This document shows positions 34,288 to 43,749 of a stretch of DNA of 64,000 nt, piece by piece. Under the pieces are notes generated by a model. That model was not told where the DNA came from. It was given only the letters and a program-made list of their open reading frames with translations, and made no database searches. The position numbers and the translations under genes are program-made. The DNA is from RUG12461 sp045661345 (GTDB lineage: Bacteria > Bacillota > Clostridia > Lachnospirales > Lachnospiraceae), in assembly GCA_045661345.1 (NCBI GenBank), contig JAZRFM010000010.1, forward strand, positions 1 to 64,000, written 5' to 3'. Positions within the stretch are counted from its first letter, which is position 1, and each line of letters opens with the position of its first letter.

Positions 34288-35529
34288 GTGAAAAAGAGAA
34301 GAATGGGAACAGCAGCAATCGCGGCGACCCTGTGCGGGGTACTGTTTTTGAGCGGCTGCTCACCGGTTGGGCTTTCCAACCGGCTGGAAAAAGCACAGAA
34401 TGCCATCGATACGGTGGAGGAAAAGGTGGAGAAAAGGGAAGCCTTTTATGCACAGACACCGGACGACAGGGCGGATTTTTATGACACGCCCCTTGTCGGT
34501 GTGCCGAATGATTATTCCTATGCAGACAACTGGCTGATGCTCCCGGAAGAGAATACAAAGGATGTCGATACGTTCTATGTCTACCCCACCATTGTGACGA
34601 ACACACTGGCGGACGCACCGGCCATCGTGGATATTGATGATCCCGTGATGCGGATCGGCGCTTATGACACCTATGTCAAGAACGCGACGGCATTTGAAGA
34701 TAGTACCAATGTATATGCACCCTTTTACCGGCAGTCCAATATGGGAAAGGTGGCGGATCTCAGGGGACAGGAGCTGGAAGACTTTCATAAACAGGAACAG
34801 CGCACGGATATTTATGCGGCGCTGGATTACTATTTCGAACACTACAATGAGGGACGTCCCTTCATTCTGGCCGGACACTCCCAGGGATCCATCCTGCTGA
34901 AGATCGCACTGGAGGAGTACTTCCGCCTGCATCCGGAGTTTTATGAGAGGATGATAGCGGCCTATCTGGTGGGCTTTTCCGTCACGAAAGAGGATCTTGA
35001 GAAGTATCCCCACCTGAAATTCGCCCGGGGCGCCAATGACACCGGTGTCATTGTTTCCTGGAATACGGAGGGGCCGGGGAATCAGGACGCGGATAACATT
35101 GTGGTGGAAGAAGGCGCGATCTCCATCAATCCCATCACATGGACGCTTTCGGATACGCATGTACCCGCGGAGGACTGCCCCGGCAGCCGCACGGATGATA
35201 TGGAAGGAACCCTCGAAGGCGAGCGGGAGTCCCTCCGTCAGGATATCCGGCAGCTCCGGTATACCACGACCACAATCAGGGATCTGGTGGGAAAAGTGAT
35301 CGACGAATCCTTTCACGAAGATCATCCCGGGATCGCAGATGCACAGGTGGATCCGGAACGGGGCGTGGTGATCTGTACGACACAGCCGGTTGCGTTTATG
35401 AAGATCATAAATCCGGACATGCCGGAGGTCTTCGGACCGGAAAGCTACCACAGTGCGGACTATTCCCTTTATTATTACAGTATTGTGGATAATGTCAGAG
35501 AGCGGGTCGATGCCTGGCAGAACCGGTAG
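34288..35529 (+). CDS. DUF3089 alpha/beta-hydrolase lipoprotein
   Basis: This 413-residue protein has a signal peptide with the lipobox LSGC (Cys about 25), so it is anchored outside the membrane. DUF3089 features are VDTFYVYPTIV (about 93) and FILAGHSQGSILL (about 192-204), which contains the GHSQG nucleophile elbow. A coiled-coil-like linker (about 30-55) spaces the enzyme from the lipid. The substrate is unknown. GTG at 34288 with CGGAGGG 7 bases before is the start. It sits 29 bases before the phosphopantetheinyl transferase gene and may open that operon. A TATAAT at 34241-34246 is a possible -10. Confidence 0.75.
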   Translation: MKKRRMGTAAIAATLCGVLFLSGCSPVGLSNRLEKAQNAIDTVEEKVEKREAFYAQTPDDRADFYDTPLVGVPNDYSYADNWLMLPEENTKDVDTFYVYPTIVTNTLADAPAIVDIDDPVMRIGAYDTYVKNATAFEDSTNVYAPFYRQSNMGKVADLRGQELEDFHKQEQRTDIYAALDYYFEHYNEGRPFILAGHSQGSILLKIALEEYFRLHPEFYERMIAAYLVGFSVTKEDLEKYPHLKFARGANDTGVIVSWNTEGPGNQDADNIVVEEGAISINPITWTLSDTHVPAEDCPGSRTDDMEGTLEGERESLRQDIRQLRYTTTTIRDLVGKVIDESFHEDHPGIADAQVDPERGVVICTTQPVAFMKIINPDMPEVFGPESYHSADYSLYYYSIVDNVRERVDAWQNR

Positions 35530-35558
35530 GACGGCTGCAGCAGCCGGTTTGTATTGAA

Positions 35559-36254
35559 ATGCGCGAAATAGAATGCTACATTGAAAGAAGTGCAGATCTA
35601 AAGGATCCCCTCCGGGATCCCGCGAAAATGTCCCTTCTTTCGGAGACGCGAAGAGAGAAGATCAAAAAATACAAAACAGCAGAGGATCGAAAACGGGGAT
35701 TTTGTGCGGGACTGATGATTGCAGAGCATCTGAGCGCACACGGGAGATCCCAGGAGGAGATCCATTACGAAGAACACGGCAGGCCGACTCTTTTGGGGCT
35801 TGATTTCAATATCAGTCACAGCGGGGAGTATGTAATCATGGCGCTGTCAGATTCCTCCGTCGGATGCGATATCGAGCGCATCCGCCCCGGGAAGGATTCC
35901 ATCGCGGACAGGTTTTTTTCGCCTGCGGAATCGGCGTGGATACAGGCGGCAGAGGATCCGGTGCGTGCGTTTTACCGGATCTGGACGGCCAGAGAAAGCT
36001 ACGGAAAATATACCGGAGAGGGGATCCTGCTGGATTTCCGGCGTTATGAAGTGTGTGATATGACGTCTCCCGGGACAAGTCCTCCGGTCAAAGGGGATCT
36101 GTCGGAGGTACCCTGCCTTGGTGCGGCAAAGATTCTCAGGGACGGAGTGACACAGGCATGTGCGGTTCATCAGTGGCTCTATGCAGGGGAGTATGTGATC
36201 TCCCTCTGCGCGGATTTTGGAGAGAATAGCCGTTGTGAAAAACAGAACAGATAG
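35559..36254 (+). CDS. 4'-phosphopantetheinyl transferase, Sfp-type
   Basis: This 231-residue protein has the Sfp motifs: FNISHSGEYVIMAL (about 88-101), VGCDIERI (about 106-113) with the Mg-binding D-x-E, and RIWTARESYGKYTG (about 145-158) with the W-x-x-x-E-x-x-x-K motif. It moves the phosphopantetheine arm of CoA to a carrier protein Ser. No carrier protein, polyketide or nonribosomal synthetase gene is in the window, so the target is elsewhere. Length is normal for the larger Sfp type. The start has a weak ribosome site. Its 3' end overlaps the MATE gene by 20 bases. Confidence 0.85.
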   Translation: MREIECYIERSADLKDPLRDPAKMSLLSETRREKIKKYKTAEDRKRGFCAGLMIAEHLSAHGRSQEEIHYEEHGRPTLLGLDFNISHSGEYVIMALSDSSVGCDIERIRPGKDSIADRFFSPAESAWIQAAEDPVRAFYRIWTARESYGKYTGEGILLDFRRYEVCDMTSPGTSPPVKGDLSEVPCLGAAKILRDGVTQACAVHQWLYAGEYVISLCADFGENSRCEKQNR

Positions 36255-37971
36255 AATTCTGTCAAAAAAATACAGACAATATTTGATCCCTTCGATCCTG
36301 ACATCCCTTGCCCTCGCGTTAAACGAGTTTGTGGACTGTATGCTGGTGTCCAATCTGCTGGACAGCAATGCGCTTGCCATCGCAAATCTGGGATGTCCGG
36401 TGATTCTTTTAATCGCATCCTGCTATGTCCTGCTCGGAAACGGCGGAGCGACTCTTTACGCCATCTATCTGGGGAAATGGGAAAAGGAAAAGGCAGGAAA
36501 GGTGTTTACGGTTTCCATGATCCTTGCCCTGATACTTGGCATCGTGATCCTTTTGGTCTGCACCGTATTCAAAGGCGGCATTACGTCTGTTCTGTGTGTG
36601 GACGAGACTTTGCGCCCCGCCTTTACTTCCTATTATCAGGTTCTGCTTTTGACAGCACCGGTTCTCGTTCTGATGCTGACCTTTTTGTGTTATCTTCCGC
36701 CCAGCGGCGCGCCGGTGATCGCGACGATTGTCAATATTGTTGCGAACGGATTGAATCTGGTCATGGACATTGTCTATATCCGCGGGTTTCATATGGGCGT
36801 GGAAGGAGCGGCCTGGGCGACGATTACCGGATATCTGATCGGGATTGTGGTGATGGCGGTTCTGATGAAAAAGAAAAATGTGGTGATCGTCCGGCACCGG
36901 GTAATCCCGTCTGACCTTTACCTTGTCCCGATGATCTGTACCCAGGGTGCGGCAACGGCATTCCTGCAGATCTGTTATGCGGTGAAATATGCTTTCAGTA
37001 ATAACATTGCCGCGATCGAGGGAGGAAGAACCGGCGTCGTGGCGTTTTCTCTGTGTCTGCAGTCCTTTTCCATCGCATCTGTCTTTTTGCTCGGTGTGGC
37101 GGATGCGGCACAGCCCTTTCTGGCAATGCTGTCCGGTCAAAAGGATTATAAAGGCGAACGGGGGGTTTTGATCCATTCCCTGCTTCTGCAGTTTTTGTCT
37201 GCTATTTTATTGATCGCCCTGTTTCTGTTTTTTCCGCAGGGGATGACGCTCCTGTACGGGTTAACGGATCCGGAAACGATTCTGATGGGAATACGGGGGA
37301 TCAGACTCTTTTGTCTGACCTATCTCACGCGGGGGATCGCCATTCAGTTTATGCGGTTTTTCCAGGTGGAACAGCGTAAGGGCTATGCCTTTTTCATCAG
37401 TATGATGGACGGGTTGTTTGTGATTCCCGTCGGCTTTTTCCTATCCCGTTCCATCGGGCTGGACGGGGTGTTTATCGCTTATCCGATCTCGGCAGCGCTG
37501 ATGCTGCTGGTGATATTGATCATCAATACAAACATTTATCTGAAACATCGCGAGGAATACACGGATATCCTGCTGGTTCGGAAGGATACCGGGAACACGG
37601 CGGTTTTGAATCTTTCCATCATGGATGATGATGAGCAGATCACGGCAGCCAGTGAGCAAATGATCGATTTTTGTGCGGAACAGGGTATTGCAAGGAAGCT
37701 TGCCATGAAAGTCGGTTTGATGTGTGAAGAGATGGCGGTGTACACGCATAACCACCGTAAAGCCGGGGGAGACATTGACTTTTTGCTTCGCATCAAAGAA
37801 GATAGTATCACCATCAATTTCAGAAGCATAGGGGAACCCTTTGACCCTACCAGCCAGGCGGAGGATGATATGGCGGAAAACTTTATGATATTAAATTCAC
37901 TGCCCCACAATCTTTCTTATGATTACATTATGGGCATGAACAATACACAGATCGTCATGGAGAGAGGCTGA
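36235..37971 (+). CDS. MATE-family exporter fused to an RsbW-like GHKL domain
   Basis: This protein of about 578 residues has a MATE transporter domain of twelve helices (about 10-440) beginning LIPSILTSLALALNEFVDCMLVS. Residues about 450-578 form a cytoplasmic domain resembling anti-sigma kinases of the RsbW/SpoIIAB type: GLMCEEMAVYTHNH sits where the N-box belongs and RSIGEPFDP where the DxGxxFDP G-box belongs. The N-box Asn and the G-box Asp are not evident, so ATP binding may be lost. GTG 36235 is chosen because GGAGAGA lies 9 bases upstream, while TTG 36217 has no site. A PP2C phosphatase is in the same operon. Confidence 0.75.
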   Translation: MKNRTDRILSKKYRQYLIPSILTSLALALNEFVDCMLVSNLLDSNALAIANLGCPVILLIASCYVLLGNGGATLYAIYLGKWEKEKAGKVFTVSMILALILGIVILLVCTVFKGGITSVLCVDETLRPAFTSYYQVLLLTAPVLVLMLTFLCYLPPSGAPVIATIVNIVANGLNLVMDIVYIRGFHMGVEGAAWATITGYLIGIVVMAVLMKKKNVVIVRHRVIPSDLYLVPMICTQGAATAFLQICYAVKYAFSNNIAAIEGGRTGVVAFSLCLQSFSIASVFLLGVADAAQPFLAMLSGQKDYKGERGVLIHSLLLQFLSAILLIALFLFFPQGMTLLYGLTDPETILMGIRGIRLFCLTYLTRGIAIQFMRFFQVEQRKGYAFFISMMDGLFVIPVGFFLSRSIGLDGVFIAYPISAALMLLVILIINTNIYLKHREEYTDILLVRKDTGNTAVLNLSIMDDDEQITAASEQMIDFCAEQGIARKLAMKVGLMCEEMAVYTHNHRKAGGDIDFLLRIKEDSITINFRSIGEPFDPTSQAEDDMAENFMILNSLPHNLSYDYIMGMNNTQIVMERG

Positions 37972-37974
37972 CAG

Positions 37975-39315
37975 ATGAAGAAGATAGCGTTTTTCTGCAC
38001 AGGCGGAAACGGACCGGCGTGTCCGTATACTGCGAGGATCACCTACGTCCCCAGGCGGGCGCAGGATTGGGATCAATGCGTGACGGAGGATGTCTCCATC
38101 ACCTTTTATGTGATACTTCCCGGCACGCATGTGGTGGATGCACCGGAGGGCAACTTGACGGATAGACCGGAAAAAGTGCGTTATGTGGCACTTCCGCTGG
38201 AGAGCAGCGTGGATGAGATTGCGGATCTGATCGCAGCGGATCATCCGGATGTGGCGGTAGCGATCAGCGTTCCGGAGGTTCCCTATGACTGGGATCAGGT
38301 GCGCGATGCGGTGATTGCCAAAAAGCTGAACGAACGCGGGATCGAAACCATCGCCCATGAACCGGAGGCTGCCAAGATCTCCTTTGAAAAATGCTCTATG
38401 AGCAATTTCCTTGCGCAGAACGGGTTTCATGTCGCGAGGCATTTTCTGGTCAGTGCAAACCTCTTTTTCGCGGAGCAGGATCCCGGGATCCTGCGGAATA
38501 CTTACCGGGAATATATTCATTATATGCTGTCGATATTTCACTTTCCGGTCGTGATCAAGCCGGATTGCTGTGCCGGATCCGTCGGCATTTCCGTAGCAAA
38601 GACCATGGAGGAGGCAATGGACATCCTTTCCGCCGGGGAAACGCATGTGGATATGCTGGTGGAGGAATGGATCAACGGGGAAAACTTTGGCGTGGAGATC
38701 TATGGGGCGCCCGGGAAATATCTGGTGACACCCGCCATCAGGTTTTCAGCCTCCAAGGCAGGTCTGACGGATCCCTTTGCAAGTGTGAAATTTGGCCCTG
38801 TATTTGAGGAGAGGTATGACATCCCGACATTGGACAGGGAGATGATCCGCATGGCAGAGCTCCTGCAGCTAAAAGGTGCGGCGGAGATTGATCTGGTTTT
38901 TTCAGAGGGGAAATGGTACATTATAGAGGTGAATCCGAGGTACTCACTCCTGTCTCTGATGCCCGCTTCCATGAGCGAAAAGAGCGTCTTTCTCCCCTAT
39001 GTGGAGACGGCTTTGGGAGAGCTTCCCCGGATGGACAGGGATCATCTGAAACAGGTGGTGGATTTTAAGGCTGAAATGCTTTCAGATGAGAGAATGGAGT
39101 CCCTCAGGGAAAAGTATCCGTTTATCACCTATATCATGAGATTTAAGCTTGCGGTGACGAAGACGGAGGAAGTAGGGTATTGCGAGTTCGTGGTGACAGG
39201 GGACACAAAAGAAGAACTCAGAAAGAATATTGACTGTCTGAGGGAAAAGGAACCTGATCTGATAAGGGATCTGACTTACCGGAATATCATGGGCGTGTCA
39301 GAGATGGAGGCGTAA
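37975..39315 (+). CDS. ATP-grasp ligase, D-Ala-D-Ala ligase-like
   Basis: This 446-residue protein has an N-terminal pre-ATP-grasp domain and a central ATP-grasp fold (about 130-340). FPVVIKPDCCAGSVGISVAK (about 190-209) is the ATP-binding loop, VDMLVEEWINGENFGVEIYG (about 224) the second, and GAAEIDLVF plus WYIIEVNPRYSL (about 320) the metal-binding end. It should join a carboxylate to an amine or other nucleophile through an acyl phosphate. It starts 3 bases after the MATE gene and ends 5 bases before the phosphatase gene. The pairing with an exporter suggests that its product is exported. The substrate cannot be read from the sequence. Confidence 0.75.
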   Translation: MKKIAFFCTGGNGPACPYTARITYVPRRAQDWDQCVTEDVSITFYVILPGTHVVDAPEGNLTDRPEKVRYVALPLESSVDEIADLIAADHPDVAVAISVPEVPYDWDQVRDAVIAKKLNERGIETIAHEPEAAKISFEKCSMSNFLAQNGFHVARHFLVSANLFFAEQDPGILRNTYREYIHYMLSIFHFPVVIKPDCCAGSVGISVAKTMEEAMDILSAGETHVDMLVEEWINGENFGVEIYGAPGKYLVTPAIRFSASKAGLTDPFASVKFGPVFEERYDIPTLDREMIRMAELLQLKGAAEIDLVFSEGKWYIIEVNPRYSLLSLMPASMSEKSVFLPYVETALGELPRMDRDHLKQVVDFKAEMLSDERMESLREKYPFITYIMRFKLAVTKTEEVGYCEFVVTGDTKEELRKNIDCLREKEPDLIRDLTYRNIMGVSEMEA

Positions 39316-39320
39316 ACCTG

Positions 39321-41327
39321 ATGGAAACGAAAAAGAGAATGTCGATTCAAACGAAAGTATTTCGAATGGTAATGATTATCGTCTCGGTATCATTACTGAC
39401 CACAAGCGTGCTCGCCGTGATTTGCATGATCCTGATCCAGAAGACCAGTTCGAAGGCACTGAAGGAAATGACGGAGCAGAGTATTATGCAGACGGTGTCC
39501 GGAAAGTCCAATCTGACGGATTCCGAGCTCGGTCAATACAAGTACTATATCGAGGATTTTGCCACTTTCCTGCATCAGCTGTATGTCCATCCCGAGGATT
39601 ACGTGAAGAAGGAGGTACCGCCTCTTGATGCAAATAATGCGGGGAAGCTTGTCATGCAGAGGGTTCCCGCAACCGAGGATGTGGATCAGAGCGTCATTGA
39701 CGAGGAGGCGCTGCTCTTATCCAATATAGAGCAGATCCTTTATCCCGTGATGTCGGATGAGGATAACGTGATCGCCACGGTATATCTCGGAACCGAGAAC
39801 GGGCAGATCCTGTGTTATGACACACAGTCGGATATTAAACCGGGGACACCGTATAATTATTTTGAATCCAATTGGTATAACAAAGCCAAAGAAGAGCAGC
39901 AGGCCTGTTTTACGGATGTTTATCTCGATTCCTTCGGAAGGGGTCTGACGATTACCTGCATGTCGCCTTTCTATAATGAGAAGAATGAATTTGCCGGTGT
40001 CGTGGGGATGGATATCGTGATCGACGATCTGTACCGCTCCATTGTGGAAATGAATCTCCCGGAAGGGGCATATGCCATCATGGTGGATAATGCCGGCAAC
40101 GAGATCACACCGGACGGAGGGGAGATGCTGCTGGCGGATGATGAGGACATCGACGACGCTACCCTGCAGAAAATTATGGAAAAACAGACAGGGGTTTCCC
40201 TGTCTGATAAAGGCACCTACTTCGGCTATGCACCGGTAAAGAGTACGGACTGGATGTTCTGTGTCAAGCTGCCGGAGGCTGTCGCACTGGCATCGGTATA
40301 CAGTATTACAGAATATATCCGCACGTCCATCCTCTTTTTCGTGCTTGTCTTTGTGGTGGTGTCCCTCATCGTGTTCTTTGTGGTAAAACGCTTTGCGAGA
40401 AGGCTGACAAAACCCATCCTGGCCCTGGGGGCCGATGCTGCCGAGATCAGCGGCGGCAATCTGGATCATCGTGCAAAGGCGATTTACAATGATGAGGTGG
40501 GTGATCTAGCGAACAGCTTTAATGAGATGGCTTCTTCCCTGAAGAAATACATAGCGGATCTGACCAGCGTGACTGCCGAGAAAGAGCGAATCGGTGCCGA
40601 ACTGAACGTGGCGACCAAGATTCAGGCGGATATGCTGCCCAGCATTTTCCCGGCATTCCCGGAAAGAAAAGATATCGATATTTATGCATCCATGGATCCT
40701 GCGAAGGAAGTGGGCGGTGACTTCTACGACCTGTTTATGGTGGATGAGAACCATCTGGCTCTGGTCATTGCGGACGTTTCCGGAAAGGGTGTGCCGGCAG
40801 CGCTCTTCATGGTGATTGCCAAGACCCTTCTGAAGAACCATCTGCAGGCAGGGGAGTCCGTTGAGGATGTGCTTACCAATGCCAATAAGCAGCTTTCGGA
40901 GAACAATGATGAAATGCTGTTTGTCACAGCCTGGGTTGCGGTCATCGAGCTTTCCACAGGCTACATTGAATACTGCGATGCGGGACACGAGATCGGGCTG
41001 GTACTGCATCAGGGCGGGGAAGTGGAAGAGATCAGGCCTGTGAAGAAGAGACCGCCCCTGGCGACCATGGACGGGATCAGATATGAGAAGTACTCCTTTA
41101 CGCTGGAGAAGGGAGACAGGCTGTTCCTTTACACGGACGGTGTCCCGGAGGCCACCAACGCGGAGGGAGAGCTTTATGGTATGAAGCGGCTGGAGGAGAT
41201 TCTCGCCAGGAACATAGAAGCGAGTCCCAGCGAGATTCTGGTAAGGGTTCGCGAAGATGTGGACAGCTTTGTAGGGGAAGCGCCGCAGTTCGATGATCTG
41301 ACCATGCTGGCCTTTATGAGGCTATAG
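39321..41327 (+). CDS. dCache-HAMP-PP2C (RsbU/SpoIIE-like) phosphatase
   Basis: This 668-residue protein has a first membrane helix (about 13-38), an extracellular dCache sensor (about 40-330, with YNYFESNWYNKAKEE near 178), and a second helix (about 335-357). HAMP follows (about 358-415), then a coiled coil and a PP2C domain (about 440-668). The catalytic part has EVGGDFYDLF (about 470), LVIADVSGKGVPAALF (about 486), and PQFDDLTMLAF at the end. It likely dephosphorylates a STAS partner of an RsbW-like kinase. The MATE-fused GHKL domain in the same operon is a candidate cognate part. The 3' end overlaps the convergent permease gene by 6 bases. Confidence 0.85.
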   Translation: METKKRMSIQTKVFRMVMIIVSVSLLTTSVLAVICMILIQKTSSKALKEMTEQSIMQTVSGKSNLTDSELGQYKYYIEDFATFLHQLYVHPEDYVKKEVPPLDANNAGKLVMQRVPATEDVDQSVIDEEALLLSNIEQILYPVMSDEDNVIATVYLGTENGQILCYDTQSDIKPGTPYNYFESNWYNKAKEEQQACFTDVYLDSFGRGLTITCMSPFYNEKNEFAGVVGMDIVIDDLYRSIVEMNLPEGAYAIMVDNAGNEITPDGGEMLLADDEDIDDATLQKIMEKQTGVSLSDKGTYFGYAPVKSTDWMFCVKLPEAVALASVYSITEYIRTSILFFVLVFVVVSLIVFFVVKRFARRLTKPILALGADAAEISGGNLDHRAKAIYNDEVGDLANSFNEMASSLKKYIADLTSVTAEKERIGAELNVATKIQADMLPSIFPAFPERKDIDIYASMDPAKEVGGDFYDLFMVDENHLALVIADVSGKGVPAALFMVIAKTLLKNHLQAGESVEDVLTNANKQLSENNDEMLFVTAWVAVIELSTGYIEYCDAGHEIGLVLHQGGEVEEIRPVKKRPPLATMDGIRYEKYSFTLEKGDRLFLYTDGVPEATNAEGELYGMKRLEEILARNIEASPSEILVRVREDVDSFVGEAPQFDDLTMLAFMRL

Positions 41328-42461
41328 GGACTGCTTCTTCTTTTCCAGATAGGTCACCAGATCCTCCATCAGGAAGGATACGATGGCTGCAACGGGAATT
41401 GCCAACAGCATCCCCCATACGCCGAAGATCCGGCCGCCGATGATGACGGATGCAAGCACCAGAACCGGGGAAACACCGAGGGCGCTGCCGAACAGCTTCG
41501 GCTTCAGGATATAGCCGTCCACAGCGTGGATGATGGCCATGACGATGAGGAAGATCAAAGCCTGCATGGGGTCATGCAGCAGCAGGAAAAAGACGCCGAT
41601 TGCGCTTCCGATGACAGGTCCGAAGGTCGGGATCAGGTTCATGATGGCCATGACCGACGAAATCAGCGCCACAAAAGGCATCCTGCCTATCAGCATCAGG
41701 ACGGCGCATGCTGTTCCGACAATCAACGCATCCACCAGCTGCGCGATGATATATCGCGTCAGGATGGAATGGGTGCGTTTTACGTTATTGGTGAAGCTTT
41801 CGTTCTTATTTTCCGGCAGAACGGCGCGGAAGAAGCGTTGGGCGCCGGAGAGGATCCGTGCCTTATCCAGAAGAAAGTAGATGGAAAGCACAAAGCCCAT
41901 GGTGACGGTCAGGATCCGGTCTCCCGCACTCATGGAGAACTGCAGGAGCTGACTGATATTGTCATGGAGCCACTTCGGAATATTCGCACTGAACTCCGCA
42001 AGCCAGTCATTCACCTGGGAAAAATCGATCTTCGTCGAGGAGGAGAGCCAGGCGAAGAAATCCTTGATCTGTGCCTGGTAGCTGCTGATGCTGGCAATCA
42101 TTTCCTTAATGCTCTCCACCAGCTGGGGTACCACCGCCAGAAGCAGAAACAGCACAATGACAAGCGCAAGCAGAACCGCCAGGATGGTAGCGAGGACATT
42201 GGCCAGCTTCTCCGGCAGTTTCCGGAAGGGCTTTGTCTCCAGAAAATGGACGAGGGGATTCAGAATGTACGCAAAAACCGCCCCCACCACCACCGGAGCC
42301 AGGATATTAAAAAGTGCGCCGAGCCCGTAAAACAGAGCAATGATTGCCGCAATCGCACCGAGAATGATCAGGGCAATGTAAGCACCGAACCGCGCCTTTT
42401 CTTTTTTGGTATTTTCTTTACCGTTGTCTTTTGTATGTTTCTTCAGATCCTCTGCCATCAT
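41322..42461 (-). CDS. AI-2E family (PerM-like) transporter
   Basis: This 379-residue membrane protein has about eight helices. The family signature lies in the C-terminal half: NLIPTFGPVIGSAIGVFF (about 268-285), then HAVDGYILKPKLFG. The family was named for autoinducer-2 export but also includes Na+/H+ antiporters and other exporters, so no substrate is claimed. The N-terminal 25 residues are charged and cytoplasmic. It is transcribed leftward and overlaps the phosphatase gene tail to tail. Confidence 0.85.
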   Translation of the reverse strand: MMAEDLKKHTKDNGKENTKKEKARFGAYIALIILGAIAAIIALFYGLGALFNILAPVVVGAVFAYILNPLVHFLETKPFRKLPEKLANVLATILAVLLALVIVLFLLLAVVPQLVESIKEMIASISSYQAQIKDFFAWLSSSTKIDFSQVNDWLAEFSANIPKWLHDNISQLLQFSMSAGDRILTVTMGFVLSIYFLLDKARILSGAQRFFRAVLPENKNESFTNNVKRTHSILTRYIIAQLVDALIVGTACAVLMLIGRMPFVALISSVMAIMNLIPTFGPVIGSAIGVFFLLLHDPMQALIFLIVMAIIHAVDGYILKPKLFGSALGVSPVLVLASVIIGGRIFGVWGMLLAIPVAAIVSFLMEDLVTYLEKKKQSL

Positions 42462-42539
42462 GAACCCTGCCTTTTTGTTTACGATCAGTCTATCACAGAA
42501 AGACCGTCTTTAACAGCATCAATCTCTCTCCCCCATATC

Positions 42540-42567
42540 TTGCGTGAATCCGAAAAACTGATACACT
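42540..42567 (+). promoter_or_regulatory. Promoter that would yield a leaderless mRNA
   Basis: TTGCGT (42540-42545), a 16-bp spacer and TACACT (42562-42567). The expected start of transcription coincides with the ATG at 42575, and no ribosome site is visible. Confidence 0.4.
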
Positions 42568-42574
42568 AGATAGT

Positions 42575-43747
42575 ATGAATCCTGAGGATTATCAGAAAGA
42601 ACAACAGCAGACAGAAGACTCTGACGATCTCGCATCCCGGATCTATGACATAAGAATGGCTGAATATCAGCGGATGTTCAACCTCAGAAAGAAGCTGCAG
42701 GAAGAGAACGACAAGAGGATTGCTGCAGTGCGCAAAAAAAACGATGTGCGTCTCAGGGGAAAACACCGCAGAAAAAAACGCCTGCAGCGTCACCGCGCGG
42801 CCTTTGACCGGAGACGCAAAGAACGGAATGCGCGGGTGGAGGAGCTTTACGAAGAGTCTGTGGAACGCGAAAAAAACAGGCTCCGGCGTCGCAAAGCCGA
42901 CAAAAAGAAGCGGCTGATGAAAAAAAAGCTCCTTCTTGTGTGCGGAGGCTGCGGGATTGCCGTTTTCGTTTTTTTCCTGTTCCAGTTTCTGCTTCCGGGA
43001 ACGACCCTGAAAAAACAGGAGATCATCGATGACACGCCTCTTGGCGAGCTTCTGGATGCGCAGGTTTTTCCGGATAAACCCTATGATTCCCTGAACGGGA
43101 TTTCCGAACAGCAGCTGCTTTATACGCTCCTCATGGATCATTTTGAGGGGAACAAGGCGGCGGTGCTGGGGGTTATGTGCAACCTTCAGGCGGAGTCCAA
43201 CTTTGAGGCAGCCAATCTGGAGGACTATAATAATGACCTCTGGGGGATCAGCGATGCCGACTATACGGAAGAGGTCAACCGCAAAACCATCGATAAAAAG
43301 GACTTCCTGGAGTCTCGCCGTGTGGATCTGACGAATGGTTATCTTAACGCAAACAACCTTTGGGTAAATCTGGACGGCGGCTACGGCTACGCCCAGTACA
43401 CCGCCTACGACAAAAAGGAATCCTTTTATCAGTTTGCGGAGCAATGGTTTGCCCCCGGCGGCCCCGGAGAGGCATTCCGGTTCAATATCGGCGACCCCAA
43501 AATGCAGGCGCAGTATATCATTCAGATTTTAAACAGCAATGCCTACCACGAGATGAATGATCTCATCGCCCATGCCAAAGCAACGGTGGACGCCTGCTAT
43601 TACTGGCTCAAGATGTATGAAGAGCCTTATGACCCTTACTGCGACGGTTATTATACCCTCGCTTTTGAACGGGCGAAAGTGGCGGATGAGATTGAAGCGG
43701 CCTGCGGAGGCGGCAACGCCGCTGCGGGCAGCGGAACAGGAGTATAA
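42575..43747 (+). CDS. Membrane-anchored phage tail lysozyme-like peptidoglycan hydrolase
   Basis: This 390-residue protein has a strongly basic, coiled-coil-prone N-terminal region of about 115 residues, rich in RRK and KKR clusters. One membrane helix follows (about 127-146, GCGIAVFVFFLFQFLL). An extracellular domain resembles phage tail lysozyme: LLYTLLMDHFEGNKAAVLGVMCNLQAESNF (about 188-217) with the catalytic Glu in QAESNF, and later GGYGYAQYT. The C-terminus is Gly/Ala-rich. It may cut peptidoglycan in housekeeping or conjugation-like machinery. The basic cytoplasmic half is unusual. The next gene begins 2 bases later. Confidence 0.65.
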   Translation: MNPEDYQKEQQQTEDSDDLASRIYDIRMAEYQRMFNLRKKLQEENDKRIAAVRKKNDVRLRGKHRRKKRLQRHRAAFDRRRKERNARVEELYEESVEREKNRLRRRKADKKKRLMKKKLLLVCGGCGIAVFVFFLFQFLLPGTTLKKQEIIDDTPLGELLDAQVFPDKPYDSLNGISEQQLLYTLLMDHFEGNKAAVLGVMCNLQAESNFEAANLEDYNNDLWGISDADYTEEVNRKTIDKKDFLESRRVDLTNGYLNANNLWVNLDGGYGYAQYTAYDKKESFYQFAEQWFAPGGPGEAFRFNIGDPKMQAQYIIQILNSNAYHEMNDLIAHAKATVDACYYWLKMYEEPYDPYCDGYYTLAFERAKVADEIEAACGGGNAAAGSGTGV

Positions 43748-43749
43748 GC

